This document shows positions 53,072 to 61,679 of a stretch of DNA of 64,000 nucleotides, piece after piece. How positions within the stretch are numbered: position 1 is the stretch's first letter; the number at the start of each line of letters is the position of its first letter. The stretch is from the NCBI GenBank assembly GCA_964631345.1, contig CAZVWE010000002.1:186001-250000 (forward strand). Direction: 5' to 3'. Made by a program: the position numbers and the translations under genes. The notes beneath the pieces are model-generated. The model was not told the origin of the DNA and made no database searches. It saw nothing but the letters and a program-made list of their open reading frames with translations. This DNA comes from MGBC163016 sp964631345 (GTDB lineage Bacteria; Actinomycetota; Coriobacteriia; Coriobacteriales; Eggerthellaceae).

Positions 53072-53665
53072 TTGATTGCTTATCTGAAAGGAGAGGTAAT
53101 TCAGAAAGCACCATCAAATGTCATTATTGATGTTGGTGGTGTTGGCTTTAATGTGGAAATGCCCCAAACATCAATAAGTGCGATCCCGGCAGTAGGAGAA
53201 GTTGCTCTTATACATATATATATGAACATGACAGATAAGGGGATTTCTCTTTATGGTTTTGAAAACACTGATGAAAAAGAAATATTTGAATTACTAATAG
53301 GTGTTAGTGGTGTAGGGCCTAAAATTGCGCTGTCAGTTCTAACTTATTATTCAGCATCTGAAATAGTAAGTCTGATCACTGCTCAAGATGTTAAAAGACT
53401 AACGAATGTGCCGGGTCTTGGTAAAAAAATGGCTTCAAGAATAGTTCTTGAGTTAAAAGATAAACTTTCAGCAGTTACAAATGATCTTGATATAGTCGAT
53501 GAGCAAAATACAGGTTCAATTAGCAACATCAAAGAGGTTGTAGACGCGCTTTCTTCACTTGGGTTTACACAGTTAGAGATCGATCTTGCCCTTGATGGTG
53601 TTGATAAATCTTTATCTGTTGAGGAAATGATTAAGCTTTCTCTAAAGAAACTTAATACAAAATGA
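53072..53665 (+). CDS. ruvA: Holliday junction branch migration protein RuvA
   Basis: RuvA binds junctions as a tetramer and positions RuvB; 197 residues. MIAYLKGEVIQKAPSNVIID and VGFNVEMP make domain I; helix-hairpin-helix motifs LIGVSGVGPKIALSVL and LTNVPGLGKKMASRIV make domain II; domain III is at the C-terminus (VVDALSSLGFTQLEIDLAL). TTG start after GGGGGG. Confidence 0.96.
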   Translation: MIAYLKGEVIQKAPSNVIIDVGGVGFNVEMPQTSISAIPAVGEVALIHIYMNMTDKGISLYGFENTDEKEIFELLIGVSGVGPKIALSVLTYYSASEIVSLITAQDVKRLTNVPGLGKKMASRIVLELKDKLSAVTNDLDIVDEQNTGSISNIKEVVDALSSLGFTQLEIDLALDGVDKSLSVEEMIKLSLKKLNTK

Positions 53666-53687
53666 TGCTTGAAGGATTGGTAGACGA

Positions 53688-54791
53688 TTGAATAAGGACA
53701 TACAAATAGAGGGAATTGTCTATGACTCCACAAACGTCGATGATGAAGATACAGGTTCTGCATCTTCTATAAGAAATGATGGATCGTTTTCTGGTAAAAG
53801 TCGTTCGATTGACCCAAAGCTACACGCAGAAGATCTTGCAATGGACAGATCTTTGCGGCCTAAGATGTTGGATGATTTTGTGGGTCAGACAAAGGTTAAG
53901 GATTCGCTATCAATTCTTATCGAAGCTGCGTTATCACGAAACGACGTTGTTGATCATATCCTTTTTTCAGGCCCTCCTGGTCTTGGAAAAACAACGCTAG
54001 CAACAGTTGTTGCAAATGAAATTGGATCGAATATTAAAACTACCTCTGGCCCTGCGATAGAGCGAACCGGTGATTTGGCGGCGATTCTTACAAACCTTGA
54101 AGAGGGGGATGTTTTATTCATTGATGAAATACATCGTATGAATCGTGTGGTCGAAGAGATCTTATACCCGGCTTTAGAAGATTTTTCCCTCGATATCGTC
54201 GTTGGTAAAGGGCCAGCTGCAAGATCGATTAGATTAGATATTCCAAGATTTACGCTAATTGGTGCAACTACAAGAACGGGTCTATTAACAGGTCCTTTGC
54301 GCGATAGGTTTGGTATCGGGCTTCGCCTTGAGTATTACACACCTGAAGAGCTGTCTGGCATTGTCATCAGATCAGCTTCAATCCTCGATATTGAGGTAGA
54401 TAAAGAAGGTGCGTTAGAAATTGCTAGAAGATCGCGAGGTACTCCTCGTTTAGCTAATAGATTTTTGCGACGTGTTAGAGACTGGGCGCAGGTGCGTGCA
54501 CAAGGAAAAATCACTCATGAAGTTGCATCTGATGCTCTAACATTTTATGAAGTTGATACGCTTGGTCTCGATGCGATGGACAATAAAATATTGGAACTTC
54601 TATGTGTTCAATTTTCTGGAAGACCAGTCGGTCTTACAACGTTGGCATCTGCATTATCTGAGGAAACCGATACTTTAGAGGATGTATATGAGCCATATTT
54701 GATGCAACAGGGATTACTTATACGAACTCCTAAGGGTAGACAAGCAACACTTAGAGCATTTGAACATCTTGGAATTGAACGCCCGTCTTAA
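53688..54791 (+). CDS. ruvB: Holliday junction branch migration helicase RuvB
   Basis: RuvB is the AAA+ motor that pumps DNA through the RuvA-junction complex; 367 residues. Conserved: RPKMLDDFVGQTKVKDSL, Walker A GPPGLGKTTLA, Walker B VLFIDEIHRMNRVVEE, sensor GATTRTGLL with Arg finger in PLRDRFGI, and the winged helix GRPVGLTTLASALSEE. The start is TTG 53688; about 55 poorly conserved residues precede the core, and translation from a later codon is possible. Confidence 0.96.
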   Translation: MNKDIQIEGIVYDSTNVDDEDTGSASSIRNDGSFSGKSRSIDPKLHAEDLAMDRSLRPKMLDDFVGQTKVKDSLSILIEAALSRNDVVDHILFSGPPGLGKTTLATVVANEIGSNIKTTSGPAIERTGDLAAILTNLEEGDVLFIDEIHRMNRVVEEILYPALEDFSLDIVVGKGPAARSIRLDIPRFTLIGATTRTGLLTGPLRDRFGIGLRLEYYTPEELSGIVIRSASILDIEVDKEGALEIARRSRGTPRLANRFLRRVRDWAQVRAQGKITHEVASDALTFYEVDTLGLDAMDNKILELLCVQFSGRPVGLTTLASALSEETDTLEDVYEPYLMQQGLLIRTPKGRQATLRAFEHLGIERPS

Positions 54792-54820
54792 ATACTTAGT
54801 TGGCAGAAAGGACTCAAGCT

Positions 54821-55993
54821 ATGACACAGGACATAGGTGTTTGTAAAAAGGTAGATTCAATTAAAGGCGGAAGTGTTTTCAGTACCAACGGCTTTGAAGA
54901 CAAAGATTTATATATATCCAACGGGCGCTTTTATAGCAATACGTCTCCAAATGCATCCAGTGAAGCTGATGCTTTAAATATTGATGCTAGTGGATGCTAT
55001 GTGATTCCTGGTCTTGTGGATATTCATTTTCATGGAAGTGCTGGCGCTGATATAAGTGATGGCAGTTTGGATGGGTTGCATACTATGGGTGCATATGAAG
55101 CATCACGTGGTATTACGGCAATGTGTCCAGCGACGATGACCTTATCCGAGGAACAGCTTATAAAAGCAGCGGAATCAGCAGTTCAGTATGTGCCTTCTTG
55201 CAATGAATCTGATCTTGTTGGTATAAATATGGAAGGTCCTTATATATCTCCTGACAAGGTCGGGGCTCAAAACCCGGAGTATGTAAGAAATCCAAGCGTT
55301 GATGAATTTAGGCGTTTGCAAAAACATGCAAAAGGTCTTTTCAAGCTTATAGATATTGCTCCGGAAGAGCCTGGGTCAGATGTGTTCATCGAATCTCTTG
55401 CAGATGAAGTCAGGATTTCTGTTGCGCATACTTGCACTGATTACGACACTGCAAAAAGTGCATTTGACAAAGGTGCTAAACATATTACGCATCTCTACAA
55501 TGCGATGGATCCAATGCATCATAGAAAACCAGGACCAATTCCTGCAGCAGTCGAGAATGAAAACGTTACAGCAGAAATAATTGCTGATGGTGTGCATATT
55601 CATCCAGCGATGGTAAGGCTTGCATTTAGATTATTTGGTGATGATCGAATGATATTGATCAGCGATACATTACGAGCAGCCGGCCTTGATGATGGAACCT
55701 ATGATTTAGGTGGACAGGATGTAACAGTTAAAGGACCTAGAGCCACAATTGCAAATGGGGCGTTGGCTGGATCGGTAAGTGATCTTATGCGTTGTTTTAC
55801 AACGGCTGTTAAAGAGATGGACATACCGCTTGTAAGTGCAGTTAAAGCTGCAAGTGTAAATCCAGCGAAAGCGATTGATGTTGATAAAGACTATGGAAGT
55901 TTAGACGATGGATATATAGCGAGCGCTGTTTTACTTGATAAAGAAACGCTGGAGATCAAACAGGTAATAGTCAGAGGTTCTGCAATTTTATAG
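54821..55993 (+). CDS. nagA: N-acetylglucosamine-6-phosphate deacetylase
   Basis: NagA removes acetate from GlcNAc-6-phosphate, feeding NagB; 390 residues. Metal and catalytic features: PGLVDIHFHGSAG, NMEGPYISPDKVGA (Glu), SVAHTCTDYDTAKSA and ITHLYNAMDPMHHRKPG (His ligands), IADGVHIHPAMV, and ILISDTLRAAGLDDG with the catalytic Asp. ATG 54821 with AAAGGA is preferred over TTG 54800. It is the fourth gene of the ruv operon, 29 bp after ruvB, an unusual location that might tie its level to SOS-controlled transcription. nagB is 22 kb away. Confidence 0.93.
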   Translation: MTQDIGVCKKVDSIKGGSVFSTNGFEDKDLYISNGRFYSNTSPNASSEADALNIDASGCYVIPGLVDIHFHGSAGADISDGSLDGLHTMGAYEASRGITAMCPATMTLSEEQLIKAAESAVQYVPSCNESDLVGINMEGPYISPDKVGAQNPEYVRNPSVDEFRRLQKHAKGLFKLIDIAPEEPGSDVFIESLADEVRISVAHTCTDYDTAKSAFDKGAKHITHLYNAMDPMHHRKPGPIPAAVENENVTAEIIADGVHIHPAMVRLAFRLFGDDRMILISDTLRAAGLDDGTYDLGGQDVTVKGPRATIANGALAGSVSDLMRCFTTAVKEMDIPLVSAVKAASVNPAKAIDVDKDYGSLDDGYIASAVLLDKETLEIKQVIVRGSAIL

Positions 55994-56043
55994 TTTGATT
56001 TTAGTAATTCAGGCTAAAGAGACACACAAATAAACAGCCAAGT

Positions 56044-56095
56044 TTTAAAAAAGAGCTGCTCCATTGAAAAATTCAGTGAAGCAGCTCTTCTGTAT
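56044..56095. terminator. Bidirectional terminator between nagA and the sugar kinase gene
   Basis: AAGAGCTGCT (56051-56060) pairs with AGCAGCTCTT (56080-56089), with partial pairing further in. On the minus strand it is followed by a TTTTTT run; on the plus strand by CTGTATTTCTT, a weaker tract. It lies between convergent genes. Confidence 0.85.
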
Positions 56096-56131
56096 TTCTT
56101 GGTAGATTATTTCAGTCTATATTCTGAACGA

Positions 56132-57505
56132 TTAAATTTCAGGAAGACTTGCTGCTGCTACAGATTGACCTACGCGTCTCATCTTTTCGTCAGGCAGTGT
56201 GACCGCAACTTTTTCGAAAAGCTCAGGATATTCTTCTTTGAGAATTCTGTTGCATTCTTCGATAAGTAAATCACCGCCATCACCTGAGGCAACACGTCCT
56301 AATATCAATAAGGTTTTTATTTCATAGAATTGACTATACAAAACTAATGTATGTGCAAGATAACAGCCGATTGATCTGTATATATCTAGTGCATCTTCGT
56401 TTCCATTGTTGGCAAGCTCTTGTACTACCTTGAGCTTTTCTGCAGGAGATAGTTCTGGGTCTAAGATTATATTTGCTTTGGGTGCAAGTTTAATTACAGC
56501 ATCTTGGCTAAAGTATTTGCATCCAACACCAAAGTCGGTTGACCACTCATCTTGCATAGCACTAGGAGATAAGTCTACTGGCGCAAAAGCTAGTTCATTA
56601 ATCCAACCTAAGACATTGCCATCGGCGTTTACGTATCCAACAGCCTCGGATGTTCCCATTGCGATGCCTAAGATTGAGCCTGAACCTGTGCTCATATAAC
56701 CTGCAAGAGCAGTAACATCTCCATCGTTTGCAACTACTAAAGGTACGTCTCCAATTTCAGCACCGGCTCTGTCGTAAATACTTTTCACTTCGTCTCTACG
56801 GTCGCGCGGTACTTTAATAAATAAAGAGGCAACCATTGGGCTATTGCCAACAAATGTGCCTGCCGAAGACACACCGATTGCATCAACTCTAGGCATTTTT
56901 GATGCGGCAGTTTTAAATGCAGTAACTATTTCATTGAAATGATACTCAGGGTCTTCGGTAATTTTTGGATACCAAACAACTTCTTCTGAATAAACAGGCT
57001 CTCCATCTATCACTGCAGATACTTTTCTATCGGATCCACCTGCATCAAAACCGATTCTGCAACCTTCTAAGTGGCCTCCAATTTGCTTTGCGGATTCATT
57101 TGCCGAAGGGAAAGTATCTTTAGTGCAAATGATTACTTCAAGAGGCTTTTCGTATACATCGCCTACGAATTCATAGTCAAACTTGCGCTCTCCGTCAGGC
57201 GAATATGCTTGCTTTAGCTTATTTGCAATATCATCGCATCCAAAAAGATAGACTCTAAAGCCGCCTATGCTCCAAAGTTCAAACTTGACCAAGCGCTCGA
57301 CATATCTGTAATCGGCTTCTTCGAAACCTTTCCCTCTGATAAAACTTTCACGAACAGAAACTAAGCCGTCTTCGCGCTCAACTGCAATAGAGATTGGCTT
57401 GTCTGCACCTTCAAGGTAGGCTTTCATCCATACACCAAAAGGAATAAAGTCTGGATCAAGCTTTGGGGTGTTCTTTATAGAGTAATCAATGCCTAAGTAA
57501 TTCAT
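56132..57505 (-). CDS. ROK/BadF-like sugar kinase with N-terminal extension
   Basis: This 457-residue ASKHA-fold ATPase is a predicted sugar kinase. After an N-terminal domain of about 145 residues that I do not recognise come the kinase signatures: CRIGFDAGGSDRKVSAVIDG (phosphate 1), AIGVSSAGTFVGNSP, VVANDGDVTALAG (ROK-like ND loop) and ILGIAMGTSEAVGYV (phosphate 2). The ROK zinc motif CxCGxxGC is absent. It follows the N-acylglucosamine 2-epimerase gene with its ATG right after that stop and AGGAGA upstream, so the two are one operon. Phosphorylation of GlcNAc or ManNAc is the likely role from this pairing; the sequence alone does not show the substrate. Confidence 0.75.
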   Translation of the reverse strand: MNYLGIDYSIKNTPKLDPDFIPFGVWMKAYLEGADKPISIAVEREDGLVSVRESFIRGKGFEEADYRYVERLVKFELWSIGGFRVYLFGCDDIANKLKQAYSPDGERKFDYEFVGDVYEKPLEVIICTKDTFPSANESAKQIGGHLEGCRIGFDAGGSDRKVSAVIDGEPVYSEEVVWYPKITEDPEYHFNEIVTAFKTAASKMPRVDAIGVSSAGTFVGNSPMVASLFIKVPRDRRDEVKSIYDRAGAEIGDVPLVVANDGDVTALAGYMSTGSGSILGIAMGTSEAVGYVNADGNVLGWINELAFAPVDLSPSAMQDEWSTDFGVGCKYFSQDAVIKLAPKANIILDPELSPAEKLKVVQELANNGNEDALDIYRSIGCYLAHTLVLYSQFYEIKTLLILGRVASGDGGDLLIEECNRILKEEYPELFEKVAVTLPDEKMRRVGQSVAAASLPEI

Positions 57506-58720
57506 TTATTCTCCTAAGATCTCACCGATGGTTACATCAGACATGCATAAAGCGCGTGGCACATGAAACGGTCCTTTAAAGGTTGATCCCTTTACTGCTG
57601 GCATGGTTGGCAATCCATCTCGCCTTAAGTATCCATACCATTCCCCATATTCGGGATCAGCAAAATGATCTTGGCAGTATTTAATCACACGTTTAAACCA
57701 ATCTAGATAGTAAGCATCATTTGTATCTCTGAATGCTTTCAATGAAGCAATCATGGCTTCATTGTGTGGCCACCAAAGTTTCATGTCATGTTCATATGCT
57801 TCAGTTGGAAGCCCTTTTGCATCGATAAAATAAAGAATCCCTTCGTATTCTTCATCCCATCCAGCTTCTATTGCTTGTCTGTATATTTTTTCAGCGACAC
57901 TATGCACGTGCGAATCGTTTGTACGATTTGCTTCATCCATCATGAACCAGCTGCATTCTATGTCATGTCCCGGGTTTACAACCCTGCCAGCGGTATAGTC
58001 AAGTTCAGGCTCGCCTTGGGCATTTACGCTTTCAAGAGTGCATCCAAGTTCAGGGCGATAGTGAAATTCAATGATTCTATCTAAGCATTCTTGGGAATGA
58101 AGGTCATATTCGGATGCATTAGCAGGATCAACGCGGCGCATGATATTTATGATGTTTAGGAAAATCATAGGATCACCTAATGCCACAAGGCTTCTGGTTT
58201 CTGGATCAACCTTAGGACTAAAGCCGGTAGGATCTTTAATGAGCCCATGGTTTAAGTCATATATCAGTTTGTATGCTCTACGCGCTCTGGATAAGTTTTC
58301 AGTATTTCCAGTTATTCCATAGTATTCAGCGTTGGCTATGCAGTAAAAGCCTTCTGAGAAGTTATATCTGCGCTGACGAAGGGGTTTTCCTTCTGCTGTA
58401 ACTTGAAAATAAAGCCTGTCACCTGCTTTATGATTGATGCAATGATCTTCTAAAAAGTCAATGCAGCTTTTTGCGGCTTCGATCCATTCATCTTTTACTC
58501 CATAAATATGGCAAAGATAAGAATAAGTCCAAGCGCATCGTCCCTGCATCCAGACGCTTTTATCTGTGGAGTAAACCTTTCCTTCGCGATCAAGACATGT
58601 ATAAACTCCGCCATTTATTTTATCCATACCATGTTCAAGCCAAAACTTTATAGATGAGTCAAGTTCTGATCTAATCCATTGTCTTATTTGTCTTAGGTAT
58701 GAAATATCCGAAGCGTCCAA
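57506..58720 (-). CDS. N-acylglucosamine 2-epimerase (AGE/RnBP family)
   Basis: The protein interconverts ManNAc and GlcNAc without phosphorylation; 404 residues, the usual length for an (alpha/alpha)6 barrel. Family stretches match renin-binding protein/AGE closely: GGVYTCLDREGKVYSTDKSV, WMQGRCAWTYSYL, GRVVNPGHDIECSWFM, MKLWWPHNEAMIA, and YGEWYGYLRRDG followed by FKGPFHVPRAL near the end; the two His in the NPGH and WPHNE segments are the catalytic residues in characterised AGEs. TTG start with AAGGAGG. A cellobiose or mannose epimerase is a less likely alternative, because the GPFHVPR ending is AGE-like. Confidence 0.88.
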   Translation of the reverse strand: MDASDISYLRQIRQWIRSELDSSIKFWLEHGMDKINGGVYTCLDREGKVYSTDKSVWMQGRCAWTYSYLCHIYGVKDEWIEAAKSCIDFLEDHCINHKAGDRLYFQVTAEGKPLRQRRYNFSEGFYCIANAEYYGITGNTENLSRARRAYKLIYDLNHGLIKDPTGFSPKVDPETRSLVALGDPMIFLNIINIMRRVDPANASEYDLHSQECLDRIIEFHYRPELGCTLESVNAQGEPELDYTAGRVVNPGHDIECSWFMMDEANRTNDSHVHSVAEKIYRQAIEAGWDEEYEGILYFIDAKGLPTEAYEHDMKLWWPHNEAMIASLKAFRDTNDAYYLDWFKRVIKYCQDHFADPEYGEWYGYLRRDGLPTMPAVKGSTFKGPFHVPRALCMSDVTIGEILGE

Positions 58721-59009
58721 ATTTCCTCCTTAACAAACATAGATCCGTAACTTTGTTATGCCTTTAGCGTTTGGTGTAACAGTTTGATTATCAAGTCACG
58801 ATGTGCGCCCGTCAAGCTAATCAAATTAACCGTTTTGCAAACAAATTAGGTTTGTTTTCATTGAATGGTAAATATACATGTGATATTTTGAACGAGCTTA
58901 ATATTATTTGTTTTCTAATCCATGATTTGAAATCCCAAATTGAACCTTGCAGAGCGGATATCCGTGCGTTCGTGCGACTCGGTCTGCAAACTAACTACAG
59001 GAGGATGGC
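58721..59009. other. 289-bp divergent intergenic region
   Basis: This gap carries the upstream signals of the epimerase operon (minus) and the transaldolase-rho operon (plus). An inverted repeat AAACAAA (58839-58845)/TTTGTTT (58851-58857) followed by TC may be an operator or weak hairpin. I see no convincing -35/-10 on either strand. A 70-codon frame at 58801-59013 lacks a ribosome site and is not supported as a gene. Confidence 0.4.
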
Positions 59010-59690
59010 TTGAAGTTTTTTTTGGACACAGCAGATTTAAACGAAATTGAAGAGGCTGCTAGTTGGGGTGCGCTTTCAGGCGTTACGACGAACCCAACTT
59101 TATATTCAAGGGTGGGTGGAAAACTTGCCGATTTCGAGGGTCATATTAAAAAAATATGCGAAATTGTAGGTCCTGAATGTCCGGTTTCAGCAGAGACAGT
59201 TGCAATGGATAGAAAGACGATGGTTGAGGATGGAAAGCGTCTTTCCGCTATTGCTCCTAATGTGGTTGTGAAGATTCCAACCATGGTTGAAGGGTTGGCT
59301 GCAACTCGTGAACTTGCAAATGAAGGCATTCGTGTAAACATGACTCTTTGCTTCACAGTTCCTCAGGCAATGCTTGCAGCTAGGTCGGGTGCTCGTTACA
59401 TTTCGCCATTTATTGGTCGCTTTGATGACATCTCTGAAGATGGAATTGCCCAGGTAGCACAAATTGTTGAAGCTGTTTCAAATTATGACTTCAGTGACTC
59501 GACTGTAAACGGAGAGAGAATTGAAGTTATCGCTGCTTCAATTAGAAGCGCTAATCATGTAACCCAATGTGCTCTCATGGGAGCAGATATTGCTACTGTG
59601 CCGTTTGGAGTATTGAAAAAAATGGTAAGTCATCCACTTACTGATGCTGGTATTGAATCGTTTTTAAAGGACTGGGAGAAAGTCAAGTAA
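59010..59690 (+). CDS. Transaldolase-like protein (FSA/TalC family)
   Basis: This small transaldolase or fructose-6-phosphate aldolase has 226 residues. FFLDTADLNEIEEAASWGAL at the start, the GVTTNPTL motif, VVVKIPTMVEGLAA with the Schiff-base Lys, NMTLCFTVPQAMLAARSGA and YISPFIGRFDD are typical of the TalC/FSA subfamily. TTG start nine bases after AGGAGG. Transaldolase for the pentose phosphate pathway is more likely than FSA activity, but they cannot be separated by eye. rho starts at the base after its stop. Confidence 0.92.
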   Translation: MKFFLDTADLNEIEEAASWGALSGVTTNPTLYSRVGGKLADFEGHIKKICEIVGPECPVSAETVAMDRKTMVEDGKRLSAIAPNVVVKIPTMVEGLAATRELANEGIRVNMTLCFTVPQAMLAARSGARYISPFIGRFDDISEDGIAQVAQIVEAVSNYDFSDSTVNGERIEVIAASIRSANHVTQCALMGADIATVPFGVLKKMVSHPLTDAGIESFLKDWEKVK

Positions 59691-61649
59691 ATGGTCGCTA
59701 AAAGGGAAACAACAGACGAGATGACAGAAGTAAGCAACAAAGAACCAGAGCAAGTTGAAATTGAAGCAAGTGCTGATGATGTAGAAAAACCAGCAAAGAA
59801 AAGGCGTGGTCGTCCAAAGAAATCCGAGGCGGAAGATAGCGATGTTAAAGATAGCGACCACGCAAAAGATAAAAAAGAACTTAGCGAAGAGCCAGAGAAG
59901 AAAACAAAACGTAGCCGTTCAAAGAAGAAGGCAACTGACGATGCGGCTGGTTCAGAAAATTCAGCCAACTCAAAAAATTCAAACAAAGACGTCACCTCTG
60001 AAGACACGACTTCTGAAGATGCGGCTCCTGAAAATGCAACTCCTGAAGATACAACCCCTGATGTGGTCGACACGGAAAATACTTCAGATATAGAGACGTC
60101 CTCTTCCAGTCAACCAGAAGAAGACCCAGAAATTGACGCATCAGAGAATTCCACATCAGAAGATACTTCTTCTTCAAACGAAGAGGATGCTGCAGACCAG
60201 ACAGACCATAGACACGCAAGGCAGCATAGAAAATCTGATTCACAGCAAAAGCAGAACCAAGATAGACAGAATCAAAAAGGCGCGCGAAATCAAAACGGTC
60301 GCAGTCAAAACCAGCATCGTCGTATGCGCCAAAGAGACAATCGTCAAAGGGAATACACACCAAGCATTAAAAAAGAGGATTTAGAGGCATTAAAACTTCC
60401 TGAACTTCGCGAGAAGGCAGCCGAGCTTAATATAGATGCATCAGGCATGAAAAAAGCTGAAATGATAGATGCAATCTATGAGGCCGTGGCAATTGCTGAA
60501 GGTTTCGTAGAGGTTCAAGGAATTCTAGACATAATCTCTGATGGATATGGATTTTTGCGCACTAAAGGTTATCTTCCGGGAGAAACCGATGTTTATGTCA
60601 GCCTTTCAACTATAAGAAGAAATGGCCTTCGAAAAGGAGACCTTATCGTTGGGCAGACACGTCCTTCTCGTGAAGGCGATAAGTTTGCAGCTATTCAAAA
60701 GGTGTTCTCTGTAAATGGAGTACCTATCGATGAACTCTCGTCGCGTCCGAAGTTTTCTGAATTAACACCAGTCTATCCAGATGAACGACTATTGATGGAA
60801 CATGGGGCTGACACCCTAACAGCAAGGGTGGTTGATCTAGTGGCTCCTATTGGAAAAGGACAAAGAGGACTGATTGTATCTCCTCCAAAGGCTGGAAAAA
60901 CTACCGTTTTAAAGGATATTGCTGCATCTATTCATGCGAATAATCCAGAAGTTCATTTGATGTGCTTGCTTGTTGATGAACGTCCAGAAGAGGTAACCGA
61001 CATGGAGCGCTCTGTTCATGGCGAGGTTATTTCTTCTACTTTTGATATGCCATCAGAAAACCATATTGCAGTATCTGAACTTGTTATCGAGCGCGCAAAA
61101 AGACTGGTAGAGCAAGGCGAAGACGTTGTGATTTTGCTTGACTCTATTACAAGGCTTGCTCGTGCATACAACCTTGCACAACCTGCATCGGGAAGAATTC
61201 TTTCAGGCGGCGTTGACTCAACTGCGCTGTATCCTCCGAAAAGATTTTTGGGAGCTGCAAGAAATATCGAAGGTGGGGGATCGCTTACGATTCTTGCTTC
61301 TGCGCTTGTGGATACTGGGTCAAAAATGGATGAAGTCATTTTTGAGGAATTTAAAGGCACGGGTAACATGGAGCTTAAGCTCGATCGCAATCTTGCGGAT
61401 AGACGTATATTCCCGGCTATTGACCCTGTGGCATCCGGTACAAGGAAAGAAGAGCTTCTTATGAACTCTCAAGAGGCTCCGCTTATTTGGGCAGTACGGC
61501 GCATCCTTGCAAATATGAATAACACTGAACGATCAATGGATATGTTGATAAAATCTTTAAAGAAGACAGATAACAACCAGGAATTTTTGCTACGCACAGC
61601 AAAAAGGGCACAATCGCAGTCTAGATCAGAGGATAATCTGGTTTTGTAA
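59691..61649 (+). CDS. rho: Transcription termination factor Rho with long disordered N-terminal extension
   Basis: Rho is a hexameric RNA helicase that ends untranslated transcription; 652 residues against about 420 in Escherichia coli. Residues 1 to about 225 are an extension: Lys/Glu-rich, with an AT-hook-like KKRRGRPKKSE near 35-45, a Ser/Thr/Glu/Asp acidic stretch with 15-base tandem repeats, then a Gln/Asn/Arg-rich region (about 180-222). The Rho_N segment (KKEDLEALKLPELREKAAEL) begins near 228, the cold-shock RNA-binding fold near 275 (VQGILDIISDGYGFLRTKGY), Walker A SPPKAGKTTV near 398, then LLVDERPEEVTDM, DSITRLARAYN and the C-terminal RRIFPAIDPVASGTRKEELL. Confidence 0.97.
   Translation: MVAKRETTDEMTEVSNKEPEQVEIEASADDVEKPAKKRRGRPKKSEAEDSDVKDSDHAKDKKELSEEPEKKTKRSRSKKKATDDAAGSENSANSKNSNKDVTSEDTTSEDAAPENATPEDTTPDVVDTENTSDIETSSSSQPEEDPEIDASENSTSEDTSSSNEEDAADQTDHRHARQHRKSDSQQKQNQDRQNQKGARNQNGRSQNQHRRMRQRDNRQREYTPSIKKEDLEALKLPELREKAAELNIDASGMKKAEMIDAIYEAVAIAEGFVEVQGILDIISDGYGFLRTKGYLPGETDVYVSLSTIRRNGLRKGDLIVGQTRPSREGDKFAAIQKVFSVNGVPIDELSSRPKFSELTPVYPDERLLMEHGADTLTARVVDLVAPIGKGQRGLIVSPPKAGKTTVLKDIAASIHANNPEVHLMCLLVDERPEEVTDMERSVHGEVISSTFDMPSENHIAVSELVIERAKRLVEQGEDVVILLDSITRLARAYNLAQPASGRILSGGVDSTALYPPKRFLGAARNIEGGGSLTILASALVDTGSKMDEVIFEEFKGTGNMELKLDRNLADRRIFPAIDPVASGTRKEELLMNSQEAPLIWAVRRILANMNNTERSMDMLIKSLKKTDNNQEFLLRTAKRAQSQSRSEDNLVL
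59994..60053 (+). repeat. Four 15-base tandem repeats inside the rho N-terminal coding region
   Basis: Units at 59994, 60009, 60024 and 60039 encode TSEDT, TSEDA, APENA and TPEDT, with a degenerate fifth. They lie in the acidic disordered stretch of Rho and stay in frame, so copy number could vary without harm to the core. Confidence 0.75.
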
Positions 61650-61679
61650 GAGGTGCCATCTGGTTAGAAAGGATTGACC

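Noticed and set aside
58801..59013. A 70-codon frame before the transaldolase gene
   Set aside because: No ribosome site, lies in a divergent promoter region and overlaps the next gene start; low-complexity composition fits non-coding DNA.
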